A stretch of DNA of 10,888 bases from Sphingomonas sp. (GCA_030824725.1 JAPJRE010000101.1:1-10888); one strand, 5' to 3'. Shown: positions 1-6,956, numbered from the stretch's first letter. Numbers and translations are program-made. The notes: generated by a model from the sequence alone, not told the origin.

Positions 1-4
1 GTTC

Positions 5-328
5 ATGGCCTGGCTGGATTCATCCAAGAAGCCCGCCCGGCTGCCCCCCAGCGGCGAGCAGGCTGCCGCGATGTCGTTCAGCTATCTGCGCGACGAGAAG
101 GTTCAGTATGTGAAGGCGCTGTGGAATTGCGAGCAATTCCGCCGCCCGAGCCCTGCCCAGTGCATGCGTCGCCAGCCGCTGCCTGCACCTGTCGCGATGC
201 CGACGCCCGCGCCGGTCCCGGATCCGGCGCCGCTGGACGGAGTCCGCCGCAAGGCATCGCCCGCACAGAGCAAGGCCGGCGCAGCGGCTCCCGCTACGCC
301 GGCCTCGTCCGGTTCCAGCAGCGATTAG
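5..328 (+). CDS. Hypothetical protein, C-terminal part (start may lie outside the window)
   Basis: I do not recognise this protein. The frame is open from the window edge. The first ATG is at base 5, but only four bases precede it, so the true start cannot be decided and the gene probably begins upstream. The visible 107 residues fall into two parts. A conserved-looking segment (about residues 10-55) has aromatic and charged residues and two cysteines (Cys42, Cys53). After it comes a low-complexity Pro/Ala/Ser tail with PAP-type repeats, as in periplasmic or envelope linkers. The TAG stop at 326-328 overlaps the TAA stop of the convergent acyl-CoA dehydrogenase. Codon use is typical of the window. 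It is probably real because the first half is not low-complexity and the antisense gene ends exactly where this one ends. No function is assigned. Confidence 0.6.
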   Translation: MAWLDSSKKPARLPPSGEQAAAMSFSYLRDEKVQYVKALWNCEQFRRPSPAQCMRRQPLPAPVAMPTPAPVPDPAPLDGVRRKASPAQSKAGAAAPATPASSGSSSD

Positions 329-2127
329 GCTGCCTTGAACATCACCGGGTCGAGCGCCATCACCGCCTCGCTGCCCGCCTCGATCTTGCGGCGCAGGCCG
401 CTCGCATCGGGGAGGAAACGCTCGGCATAGAAGCGCGCGGTGACCAGCTTGGCTTCGAGGAAGGCGACATCCTCGGCGCCCTGCGCCAGTGCCTCGCTCG
501 CCGCCTTGGCCATGCGCAGCCACATCAGGCCGAGCGCGACCAGGCCGGTCAGCTGCATATAGGGATAGGCGCCCGCGCCGACTTCGTTCGGGTTCTTGAA
601 CCCGTTCTGCGCCAGCCACATCGTCGCACCCTGGAGATGCCCCAGCGCCTTCTCCAGCGCCTCGGCAAAGCCCGCAAGCTTCGCATCCCCCTTGGCCGCG
701 GCGACTTCCTCGCTCACGACGCGGAAGAAGGCCTGCACCGCGCGGCCGCCGTTCAGCGCCAGCTTGCGGCCGACCAGGTCCATCGCCTGTACGCCGTTGG
801 TGCCTTCGTAGATCATCGCGATGCGGGCATCGCGGACATACTGCTCCATGCCCCATTCGGAGATATAGCCATGGCCGCCATAGACCTGCTGGCAATCGGT
901 CGCGACCTTGTAGCCGATATCGGTGCCGACGCCCTTGATCACCGGGGTGAGCAGGCCGATCAGGTCACCGGCGAGCTGGCGCTCTTCCTCGGTGGCGGCG
1001 GCATGCTCCATGTCGACCTGGAGCGCGCCCCACAGGCACAGCGCGCGCAGCCCTTCGATCTGCGCCTTGGCCTCCATCAGCATGCGGCGCACATCGGGAT
1101 GGACGAACAGCGTGTCGGCCTTCTCCGCCGGTTCCTTCGGGCCGGTGAGCGCACGGCCCTGGCGGCGGTCGCCGGCATATTGGACCGCATTCTGCATCGC
1201 GACTTCGGCGATGCCGAGGCCCTGCAGGCCGACACCCAGGCGCGCGGCGTTCATCATGATGAACATCGCGGCGAGCCCCTTCATCTCCTCGCCGACCAGC
1301 CAGCCGGTGGCGCCGTCATAGTTCATCACGCAGGTGGAGTTGGCGTGGATGCCCATCTTGTGCTCGATCGAGCCGCAGCTCACGCCGTTGCGTGCACCCA
1401 GCGAGCCATCGTCGTTCACCAGGAACTTCGGCACCACGAACAGCGAGATGCCCTTGGTGCTGTCCGGCGCGCCCGGGGTCTTGGCCAGCACCAGATGGAT
1501 GATGTTGCTGGTCAGGTCATGCTCGCCCGACGAGATGAAGATCTTGGTGCCGGTGATGCTGTAGGACCCGTCCGGGTTGGGCTCGGCCTTGGTCTTGATC
1601 AGCCCCAGATCGGTGCCGCACTGCGGCTCGGTCAGGTTCATCGTGCCGCCCCATTCGCCCGAAATCATCTTGGGCACATACTTGGCCTTCTGCTCCTCCG
1701 AGCCCTTGACCAGCAGCGCGGCGATCGCGCCATGGGTGAGGCCCGGATACATGGCGAAGGCCATGTTCGAGGCGATCATATATTCCTCGAACGCGGTCGC
1801 GACGACATGCGGCATCGCCTGACCGCCAAACTCGGCCGGCGCGCTGAGCGTGCCCCAGCCGCTTTCGACGAACTTCTGGTACGCTTCCTTGAAGCCTTCC
1901 GGCGTGGTCACGCTGCCATCGGGGTGGCGGGTGCAGCCCTGCTGGTCGCCGCTATGATTGATCGGGAAGAGCACCTCGGCGACGAACTTGCCGCCTTCCT
2001 CCAGCACCGCGTCGACCACGTCGGGCGTCGCTGCCTGGAAGTGCGGCAGGTTGGTGTAGCGATCGAGCCCGATGACCCGATCGAGGACGAAGCGCGTGTC
2101 GCGCACGGGCGGGGTAAACTGCGGCAT
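325..2127 (-). CDS. Acyl-CoA dehydrogenase with additional C-terminal domain (about 600 aa)
   Basis: This FAD-dependent flavoenzyme catalyses alpha,beta-dehydrogenation of an acyl-CoA thioester, the first step of beta-oxidation or a related acyl-CoA pathway, in the cytoplasm. In the 600-residue protein, the N-terminal and middle domains span roughly residues 40-280, including the flavin/substrate-region motif around EPQCGTDLG (167-175). The C-terminal helical domain carries QVYGGHGY (414-421) and YEGTNG (440-445), where Glu441 is the expected catalytic base. About 140 further residues match the extra C-terminal domain of the long (about 600 aa) subfamily that includes DmdC-like enzymes. I chose the ATG at 2125-2127 because GAGGA precedes it at good spacing and the family N-terminus MPQFTPP starts there; the frame extends upstream only into the merR gene. 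It lies 26 bases after merR and is probably co-transcribed with it. The exact substrate chain cannot be read from sequence. Confidence 0.95.
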   Translation of the reverse strand: MPQFTPPVRDTRFVLDRVIGLDRYTNLPHFQAATPDVVDAVLEEGGKFVAEVLFPINHSGDQQGCTRHPDGSVTTPEGFKEAYQKFVESGWGTLSAPAEFGGQAMPHVVATAFEEYMIASNMAFAMYPGLTHGAIAALLVKGSEEQKAKYVPKMISGEWGGTMNLTEPQCGTDLGLIKTKAEPNPDGSYSITGTKIFISSGEHDLTSNIIHLVLAKTPGAPDSTKGISLFVVPKFLVNDDGSLGARNGVSCGSIEHKMGIHANSTCVMNYDGATGWLVGEEMKGLAAMFIMMNAARLGVGLQGLGIAEVAMQNAVQYAGDRRQGRALTGPKEPAEKADTLFVHPDVRRMLMEAKAQIEGLRALCLWGALQVDMEHAAATEEERQLAGDLIGLLTPVIKGVGTDIGYKVATDCQQVYGGHGYISEWGMEQYVRDARIAMIYEGTNGVQAMDLVGRKLALNGGRAVQAFFRVVSEEVAAAKGDAKLAGFAEALEKALGHLQGATMWLAQNGFKNPNEVGAGAYPYMQLTGLVALGLMWLRMAKAASEALAQGAEDVAFLEAKLVTARFYAERFLPDASGLRRKIEAGSEAVMALDPVMFKAA

Positions 2128-2136
2128 TTCAGGTTC

Positions 2137-2167
2137 CTCAGTGCTCGTTGTTCTTAGTGCTCGTTGT
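2137..2167. repeat. Short tandem duplication across the merR stop codon
   Basis: Bases 2137-2151 and 2153-2167 match at 14 of 15 positions with a period of 16 bases. On the minus strand each copy contains ACAACGAGCACT followed by TAA or TGA. The first copy encodes the last residues of the MerR protein (Asn-Glu-His-stop). The second forms most of the merR/dehydrogenase spacer just upstream of the dehydrogenase ribosome-binding site. It looks like a local slippage duplication. Confidence 0.7.
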
Positions 2168-2582
2168 CTTTGCTTCTGATCAGGTCGACGAACTGGGCGA
2201 GCTCGGCGATATGCGCATCGATGTCCCGCTTCTGCGCTTCGAGATGGCGGATGCGGTCCATGCACCGCTCCAGCGTCACCTGGCGCTGGACGCGCCGGCC
2301 GTCGCCGAGATCGTAGAGATCGATCATCTCCTTGATCTCGCCCAGGCTGAAGCCGACGCGCTTGCCGCGCAGGATCCAGGCGAGCCGCGCGCGGTCGCGG
2401 TGCGTGTAGATGCGCTGGGTGCCGCGCCGCTCGGGCGCGATCAGCCCCTCGTCCTCGTAGAAGCGCAGCGCGCGGGGGGTGACCCCGAACTCGGCGCACA
2501 GGTCGGAAATGGAAAAGGCGTCGCGGTCGGGACGCGGTTCGATCGGCGCCAGGGCCTCGATCGGAGCGGCAGCAGCGGTCAT
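2154..2582 (-). CDS. MerR-family transcriptional regulator
   Basis: This 142-residue DNA-binding regulator probably controls the adjacent acyl-CoA dehydrogenase and perhaps other acyl-CoA catabolism genes. The winged-helix MerR domain covers about residues 22-92: the helix-turn-helix is SISDLCAEFGVTPRALRFYE, then the typical GLIAPERRG wing and the QRIYTHRDRARL segment. A long dimerisation helix follows (about 96-135). The short C-terminus lacks the metal-binding cysteines of metal-sensing MerR proteins and ends with DNEH. In proteobacteria, MerR regulators next to acyl-CoA dehydrogenases (LiuR-like and relatives) control branched-chain amino acid or fatty acid catabolism; assigning that role here is inference from context. 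The ATG at 2580-2582 gives a full-length domain with a short N-terminal tail. No good Shine-Dalgarno is visible, and the candidate promoter ends so close that the mRNA may be leaderless. Confidence 0.92.
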   Translation of the reverse strand: MTAAAAPIEALAPIEPRPDRDAFSISDLCAEFGVTPRALRFYEDEGLIAPERRGTQRIYTHRDRARLAWILRGKRVGFSLGEIKEMIDLYDLGDGRRVQRQVTLERCMDRIRHLEAQKRDIDAHIAELAQFVDLIRSKDNEH

Positions 2583-2588
2583 TCTGCT

Positions 2589-2617
2589 TTTGTAGTTTAC
2601 CCTTACGTGAACGTCAA
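2589..2617 (-). promoter_or_regulatory. Candidate merR promoter with overlapping palindromic operator
   Basis: Reading the minus strand, TTGACG (2612-2617) is a good -35 box. A 17-base spacer separates it from TACAAA (2589-2594), a 4/6 match to the -10 consensus. An imperfect palindrome (2602-2617) overlaps the -35 and spacer: CTTACGT-GA-ACGTCAA on the plus strand, with perfect ACGT-N2-ACGT cores. This resembles the ACGT-type operators I recall for MerR-family acyl-CoA regulators such as LiuR. The -10 box lies only six bases before the merR ATG, so transcription would start at or very near the start codon. Autoregulation is an inference. Confidence 0.55.
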
Positions 2618-2626
2618 GCCTGCACC

Positions 2627-2992
2627 CTATTTCTGCGGGCGCGATCCGCCGTGGAAACGGGCACGGACAATGTCCTCGTGAAGCAGGATGGCGCGAGTGT
2701 TGAGTTCGGCGGCTTCGGCCTCGCTGAGCCCATCGCGCGCTAGTCGCTCGGCAAGGGCGCCATTGGCGTCATTTGCCCGGCGAAGTTGGCGGGCCTCCTG
2801 GCGCGTCAGTTCTCCACTGCGCTCGCCGGCACGTATCTCGCTGCGCGCGGTGCGGGGCTGCGGCGGAACGTGGACGCCGCGCCCGGCAAAACTGCCGCCC
2901 ACGCTGGCGGGCACGGGGCCACCCCAGATCTGGGCGGCGGCAGGCGCGATGGAAAACAGGCTCAGGGCACCGGCGAGAAACAGGACACGCAT
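2627..2992 (-). CDS. Small secreted helical protein of unknown function
   Basis: This 121-residue protein has a clear Sec signal peptide: Arg2, a hydrophobic stretch at about residues 3-17, and an APAAA|Q-type cleavage site near residue 20. The mature part begins with a Gly/Pro-rich stretch, then a charged, helical segment (about 48-112) with GELTRQEARQLRR and DGLSEAEAAELNTR. That layout recalls small periplasmic proteins of sphingomonads with repeated 'G-x-L-T/S-x-x-E' helical motifs; this is from memory and the function is unknown. I prefer the ATG at 2990-2992 over the in-frame GTG at 2996-2998, because GGGAG lies about seven bases before the ATG and would be almost on top of the GTG. It is followed 44 bases later by merR on the same strand, but merR has its own promoter candidate. 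Confidence 0.75.
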   Translation of the reverse strand: MRVLFLAGALSLFSIAPAAAQIWGGPVPASVGGSFAGRGVHVPPQPRTARSEIRAGERSGELTRQEARQLRRANDANGALAERLARDGLSEAEAAELNTRAILLHEDIVRARFHGGSRPQK

Positions 2993-3015
2993 CGTCACTC
3001 TCCCATGGTGGCGGT

Positions 3016-3031
3016 CCGTGCCGCTGCACGG
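3016..3031. other. Hairpin between the lipoprotein gene and the secreted-protein gene
   Basis: CCGTGC and GCACGG form a perfect 6-bp stem with a four-base loop in the 65-base gap between the lipoprotein stop (3058) and the next minus-strand start (2992). It has no T-run on either strand, so it could be a weak or factor-dependent terminator, an mRNA stabiliser, or chance in GC-rich DNA. Confidence 0.3.
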
Positions 3032-3057
3032 GATCCTATCACATGCCGGCGCGCAGT

Positions 3058-3555
3058 CTATCGGCCGCAGAGCAGCCGGCCAGCCGGATCGCGCATCGCG
3101 CCGGCCTCGGCGACCGATTCGCCCATCCGCGCGAACTGGGCGCCGGCCAGCGCCGCCCTGCCCGTGCAGAGCCGCCGGCAGCTGTTGGGCAGCGCACCCG
3201 GCAGCGCGAGATGGTCGCCGTCATAGCGCGCGGTGAAGCGGCAGGCGTCGTCGTCCCCTAGGACCAGCGCCAGCCCCTCGCCGGTGCGCCGGGCAAGGCC
3301 GGTCGCGCGGCAGCCGTTGCCTTCCCCGTAATCGATGACGATGCCGATCCGGTGCGCCCGGCCGGCTGGCACGATGCACAGCCGGTCCGGCCCGCGTGCA
3401 TAGGCGCCGGCCATGCTCACGTCCTTCGGGTCGCGGACCAGCCCGCGCTGGATCGCCGCCGTTTCGAGATCGGCCGATGCGGCCGGCACCGGCGCCGGCG
3501 ACGGCGCGCCGCATCCGGAAAGCCCCAGCAGCAGCGCCAGCACGCCCCGCCTCAT
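3058..3555 (-). CDS. Putative lipoprotein with six conserved-looking cysteines
   Basis: I do not recognise the family. The 165-residue product starts with a lipoprotein signal (MRRGVLALLLGLSGC). The lipobox LSGC places the lipidated Cys at residue 15, followed by Gly, so outer-membrane sorting is expected. After a short Pro/Ala linker, the mature domain has six further cysteines (residues 60, 82, 105, 126, 130 and 163), consistent with up to three disulfide bonds in the periplasm. It also has beta-like segments such as HRIGIVIDYGEG. The start ATG at 3553-3555 overlaps the hisI stop as ATGA, which indicates translational coupling to hisI. The frame stays open further upstream inside hisI, but the signal peptide fixes this start. 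It has no obvious functional link to histidine synthesis. Confidence 0.8.
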   Translation of the reverse strand: MRRGVLALLLGLSGCGAPSPAPVPAASADLETAAIQRGLVRDPKDVSMAGAYARGPDRLCIVPAGRAHRIGIVIDYGEGNGCRATGLARRTGEGLALVLGDDDACRFTARYDGDHLALPGALPNSCRRLCTGRAALAGAQFARMGESVAEAGAMRDPAGRLLCGR

Positions 3556-3914
3556 GCGTCGCGCACCAGCGCTCCGTTCTCGATCCGGCGGTAGAAGCAG
3601 CTGGGCGCCCCCGTGTGGCAGGCGGGGCCGTGCGGCTCGACGCGCAGCCACAGCGCATCCTGGTCGCAATCGATCCGCGCCTCGACGACATGGAGGAAAT
3701 TCCCCGAGGTCTCGCCCTTGGTCCAGAGCCGGCCGCGGCTGCGCGACCAGAAAGTGGCCTTGCCGGTCTCCAGCGTCACCGCCAGCGCCTCGGCATTCAT
3801 ATGCGCGAGCATCAGCACCTCGCCGGTGCTCGCATGGGTGGCGACGGCGGTGATCAGGCCGTTGGCATCATATTTCGGGTCGAGCGTGGCGCCCGTTTCG
3901 CGGATATCGGTCAC
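3552..3914 (-). CDS. hisI: Phosphoribosyl-AMP cyclohydrolase
   Basis: HisI opens the adenine ring of phosphoribosyl-AMP, the third step of histidine biosynthesis, in the cytoplasm. The 120-residue protein is a stand-alone HisI without a fused HisE pyrophosphohydrolase. Visible hallmarks are EVLMLAHMN (32-40), WTKGETSGN (64-72), the metal-binding segment DCDQD (82-86) and the closing ACHTGAPSCFYR (98-109). Cys83, Cys99 and Cys106 show the 16- and 7-residue spacing expected for the zinc ligands, and Asp82, Asp84 and Asp86 are candidate magnesium ligands. I chose the GTG at 3912-3914 because it gives the normal family length and the DIRETG...LDPKYDANGL beginning. The frame extends upstream to 4052 but would cross the receptor's stop. 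No strong Shine-Dalgarno is seen. The gene ends in an ATGA overlap with the lipoprotein gene and is away from other his genes. Confidence 0.95.
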   Translation of the reverse strand: MTDIRETGATLDPKYDANGLITAVATHASTGEVLMLAHMNAEALAVTLETGKATFWSRSRGRLWTKGETSGNFLHVVEARIDCDQDALWLRVEPHGPACHTGAPSCFYRRIENGALVRDA

Positions 3915-3928
3915 GGGCGCGATGTAGC

Positions 3929-3951
3929 GGGATTGACGACACGCGTCACCC
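3929..3951 (-). promoter_or_regulatory. Hairpin in the hisI leader
   Basis: On the minus strand, GGG-TGACG, a five-base loop, then CGTCA-AT-CCC folds into an 8-bp stem with a two-base bulge, ending 14 bases upstream of the chosen hisI GTG. It lies between the receptor terminator candidate and hisI. It could be an operator palindrome (TGACG-N5-CGTCA), a translational control hairpin, or chance. No leader peptide with histidine codons is visible, so classical his attenuation is not supported. Confidence 0.3.
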
Positions 3952-3964
3952 GGGATCGGCAGCA

Positions 3965-3993
3965 CAAGGGGAAGAGCGACGCCCCTCCCCTTG
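3965..3993 (-). terminator. Strong stem-loop after the TonB-dependent receptor gene
   Basis: In the minus-strand transcript, CAAGGGGAGGGGC, a GUC loop, and GCUCUUCCCCUUG form a 13-bp stem including two G-U pairs. The two G-U positions become A-C mismatches in the plus-strand RNA, so the fold favours minus-strand transcription, the direction of the receptor gene. It begins nine bases after the receptor's TGA. The following bases (TGTGCTGCC) are not a real T-run, so termination may be inefficient or Rho-assisted, or the hairpin may protect the 3' end. Confidence 0.65.
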
Positions 3994-4002
3994 CCCCGTT
4001 GC

Positions 4003-6936
4003 TCAGCGCGTGAAGCGCAGTCCCAGGAAGAAGGTCCGTCCGATCGTGTCATACACGCCGGCCTGGTAGCTGAGCTCGAAATTGGCCCCGCCCGCTTCCG
4101 CGCCGGGAATGCGCGGCGGCGCCGTGTCGAACAGGTTGCTCAAGCCACCCGACAATTCGATGTTCTTGGTCAGCTTCACCCAGCCGAACACGTCGTGATA
4201 GAAGAAATTGGGGGTGAAGACCCGATCATAGCTCTTGCTGTCGATGGTGCTGGAGGCCTTCATCGGCGAGAAGTAGCGCACCGTCCAGGTGCCGCCCCAG
4301 GTTGGCTGCGAATAGGTGCCGCGCACCACGCCCTTCCAGGTCGGGCTGCCGAAGACGCCGCGAAACTCGGTGATCGTGTCCGGGTCGGCGGGGTCGAGCG
4401 TATAGCGGCGGTTGAGCAGGCGCGTGAAATTGGCGTCGAACGCCAGGCGGCCCGCATTCGCCCCCAGGCCGAACTTCTCCAGGTCGGTCGCATAGGTGAG
4501 ACCGATGTCGATGCCGCGCGTCAGATACTGGGCAAGGTTCAGCTTCTGGGTGACGACGGAAACGATGTTGTTGCCGGAGTCGCGCTGGATCAATCCGCAG
4601 AACACGTTGTTGAGCGTCGGCTGGTCGACGCACTTGTTGATCAGCGTCTGCGCGCCGAAGGCGTCGATCGCGTCGCGCAGGTCGATATTGTAATAGTCGA
4701 CCGTCAGCGAAAGACCCGGCACGAAGCGCGGCTCGACCACCGCACCCACGGTGAGGGTGCGGGCGGTCTCCGGCTTCAGGCCCAGATTGCCCTTCGAGAT
4801 GATGTCGCGATAGACCCAGTAGTTGGTCAGATCGCTGGGGTGGAGCGCAGCGCAGTTTGCCGCCGTATATTGGGTGCGGGTCGTCCGGTTCTTGAGGTTC
4901 CACGATTGGCACGGATCGGTGACCCACAGGCCGCTGGTGCTGCTGGAGGTGTAGAGCTCGCCGATATTGGGTGCACGCACGGCCTGGCCATAGGTGGCGC
5001 GGAAGCGGATGTCGCGAATCGGCGCCCATTCGCCGCCGACCTTCCAAGTAGTGGTGGTGCCGGCCGTGCTGTAGTCTGAGAGCCGCACCGCGCCGTCGAG
5101 CGACAGGCTGTTCACCGCAAACACCTCGCGCAGCAGCGGCGCGTGCAGTTCGCCATACACTTCCTTGACGTCATACTTGCCGACCAGCGGCACCCCGGTG
5201 GTGCCGATCGTCGGGTCGAAGGCCTTGCTCGTCTCGTCATATTGCGGGACGACGCCGATGTCGTTGCGTTCCTTACGATATTCGGCGCCCACCACCATCT
5301 GCAGGGTGCCGCCCGGCAGGTTGAACAGCCCGCCCGAGGCATAGGCCGAGGCGACCTGCTGGGTCATCACCGACGTGCCCCAATCCGAGGTGTACTGGAT
5401 GTAGTTGATCATCTGCTGGGTCAGCGGCACCAGCGGATTGATCGGTACGCAGCCGTCGCCGGGCGTGGTCAACGTGCTGCGGCAGATCGGCTTGGCGTCC
5501 GGGCCGGTCGTCGAATCGAGGCCGAGATACCAGCGGTCATAGGCCGTCGCATTGACGTCGCGGACCTGCTGCTCGCTGCGGCCATAGCTGTAATAGGCCG
5601 AATAGTTCCACGCGTTGCCGAACAGGCGGAAGTCGCCCTCCGCCCCTGCCACGGCCTGGATGGTCTTGCGGCGATACTGGGTCTGCGGCGTGCCCACTTC
5701 GGACACGCGGCGGGCGAAGTTGATGCCGCCATCGGGGATCGTACCACCCGAGGCCGCCACGATCGCCGGCGTGATATAGGGGCTGTCCGCCGGCACCACG
5801 TCCGTGCCGAACCCGGACAGCGGCGCATAGGCGGCGGTGGAGAAGTTGCGCGAGAAGCTGGCGTTGCCGAACAGCTTGAACGCGCTGCTAAAATCATAGT
5901 GGGCGGAGACGCGGGTGGAGACGCGCTCCGACGGCACCGAGAGCAGCCAGCCGTCATAGCGGCCCTGCGCTTCGCCGCCATCGGTGAGTAGCGTGCCCAA
6001 AGCCTCGCTCGTGTTTGTCAAGTCGACCGGCGTCGGGTTGGTGAAGCCGCTCGGCCCCAGTCTCGGCGCGCGCAGCGAACCGTCCGGGTTCACGGCATAC
6101 AGTTTGCCGCCGAGGATCACCTGCGCGGCGTTGGCGGAGCTGACATTGTAGTTGCCGTCCGAGATATAGTATTTCTGGGTGCTCTTGGCGCGGGTGTAAT
6201 AGGGATAGCCGCGCGCCGTCCACGGGCGATCCTGACCCGAGATCGAATTCGGCTGGTTGTCGTAGAAGGCGAAGGCGGTGACGTTGCCGCGGCCGTCGGC
6301 GAAGTTCGTGCCGGCAAGCAGGTCAAAGCCGTAGGACCGCATGTCGTCACGGGTCGACTGGCCGTAGCGGAAATTCGAATCGATGCCCGCGAAGTCCTTC
6401 TTCAGAATGAAGTTGGCGACGCCCGCGACCGCGTCGGCGCCGTAGAGCGCCGAAGCACCCCCGGTCACCACCTCGACCCGCTCGACCAGGCTCGAGGGCA
6501 GGTTGCTGAGGTCTACCGCCGAGGTACCCGGAATAGCGGGCACCTGCCGTCGCCCGTCGACCAGCACCAGCGTCCGCTGCGTACCCATGCCGCGCAGATC
6601 GAGCGCGTTGATGCCGGCGTTGCCCGCCAGGTTGCTGGTCTGGTTGGTCTGGGTGATCGCCAGCGCGGGCAGCTGGTTCACCACGTCGGTGATCTGCTGC
6701 GAGCCGAAGCTGCGGATCTCGTCGGCGGTCACCACTGCCACGGGCGCGGGATTGTCCTTGGCCGAGCGCCGGATGCGCGAACCGGTCACCACCAACTCTT
6801 CCTCGCCCTGCGTCTCGTCGGCCGCTGCGGTGGAATCGCTGGTCTGCGCGCTGGCATGCTGCGCCAGCAGGGGCTGCAGCAGGACCGCCGTCCCAAGTAA
6901 CAATGTTGCGCGGACGCGCGGTTGACGAACGAACAT
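4003..6936 (-). CDS. TonB-dependent outer-membrane receptor (977 aa)
   Basis: This outer-membrane active transporter uses TonB-ExbBD energy to import a substrate that the sequence does not identify. A signal peptide occupies about residues 1-30 (cleavage near AQHASA|Q). A TonB-box-like EEELVVTGSRI lies at 46-55. The plug domain (about 60-180) has NPAPVAVVTADEIRSFGSQQ, the ALDLRGMGTQRTLVLVDGRR core and the VERVEVVTGGASALYGADAVAGVANFILKK end. The rest is a 22-strand-type barrel ending in FFLGLRFTR, an aromatic-rich assembly signal. Three cysteine pairs (in PIC...DGC, DPC...ANC and NKC...VFC) probably form disulfides in surface loops. The ATG at 6934-6936 is preferred, since the signal peptide starts there; an upstream in-frame TTG would only add a non-signal extension. 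It is transcribed alone, with an inverted repeat in its promoter region and a hairpin after its stop. Confidence 0.95.
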   Translation of the reverse strand: MFVRQPRVRATLLLGTAVLLQPLLAQHASAQTSDSTAAADETQGEEELVVTGSRIRRSAKDNPAPVAVVTADEIRSFGSQQITDVVNQLPALAITQTNQTSNLAGNAGINALDLRGMGTQRTLVLVDGRRQVPAIPGTSAVDLSNLPSSLVERVEVVTGGASALYGADAVAGVANFILKKDFAGIDSNFRYGQSTRDDMRSYGFDLLAGTNFADGRGNVTAFAFYDNQPNSISGQDRPWTARGYPYYTRAKSTQKYYISDGNYNVSSANAAQVILGGKLYAVNPDGSLRAPRLGPSGFTNPTPVDLTNTSEALGTLLTDGGEAQGRYDGWLLSVPSERVSTRVSAHYDFSSAFKLFGNASFSRNFSTAAYAPLSGFGTDVVPADSPYITPAIVAASGGTIPDGGINFARRVSEVGTPQTQYRRKTIQAVAGAEGDFRLFGNAWNYSAYYSYGRSEQQVRDVNATAYDRWYLGLDSTTGPDAKPICRSTLTTPGDGCVPINPLVPLTQQMINYIQYTSDWGTSVMTQQVASAYASGGLFNLPGGTLQMVVGAEYRKERNDIGVVPQYDETSKAFDPTIGTTGVPLVGKYDVKEVYGELHAPLLREVFAVNSLSLDGAVRLSDYSTAGTTTTWKVGGEWAPIRDIRFRATYGQAVRAPNIGELYTSSSTSGLWVTDPCQSWNLKNRTTRTQYTAANCAALHPSDLTNYWVYRDIISKGNLGLKPETARTLTVGAVVEPRFVPGLSLTVDYYNIDLRDAIDAFGAQTLINKCVDQPTLNNVFCGLIQRDSGNNIVSVVTQKLNLAQYLTRGIDIGLTYATDLEKFGLGANAGRLAFDANFTRLLNRRYTLDPADPDTITEFRGVFGSPTWKGVVRGTYSQPTWGGTWTVRYFSPMKASSTIDSKSYDRVFTPNFFYHDVFGWVKLTKNIELSGGLSNLFDTAPPRIPGAEAGGANFELSYQAGVYDTIGRTFFLGLRFTR

Positions 6937-6956
6937 AACCCGACCCCTTTTGCATT

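Noticed and set aside
121..2157. Long plus-strand open frame (about 678 codons) across the acyl-CoA dehydrogenase
   Set aside because: It is antisense to a gene with clear catalytic motifs. Its translation is rich in Arg/His/Ala with no domain, typical of a shadow frame in GC-rich DNA.
2128..2499. N-terminal extension of the dehydrogenase frame into merR
   Set aside because: The extension is an Arg/Ala/Pro-rich off-frame reading of merR; the family start and a Shine-Dalgarno are at 2127.
3556..3669. Upstream extension of the lipoprotein frame inside hisI
   Set aside because: It would bury the lipoprotein signal peptide, which must be N-terminal.
3915..4052. N-terminal extension of hisI beyond the GTG at 3914
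   Set aside because: It would run through the receptor terminator hairpin and into the receptor gene, and HisI proteins are about 120 residues long.
3991..5991. Plus-strand open frames opposite the TonB-dependent receptor
   Set aside because: The receptor protein is unambiguous from signal peptide to terminal aromatic motif, and the antisense frames show no domain or ribosome-binding site.
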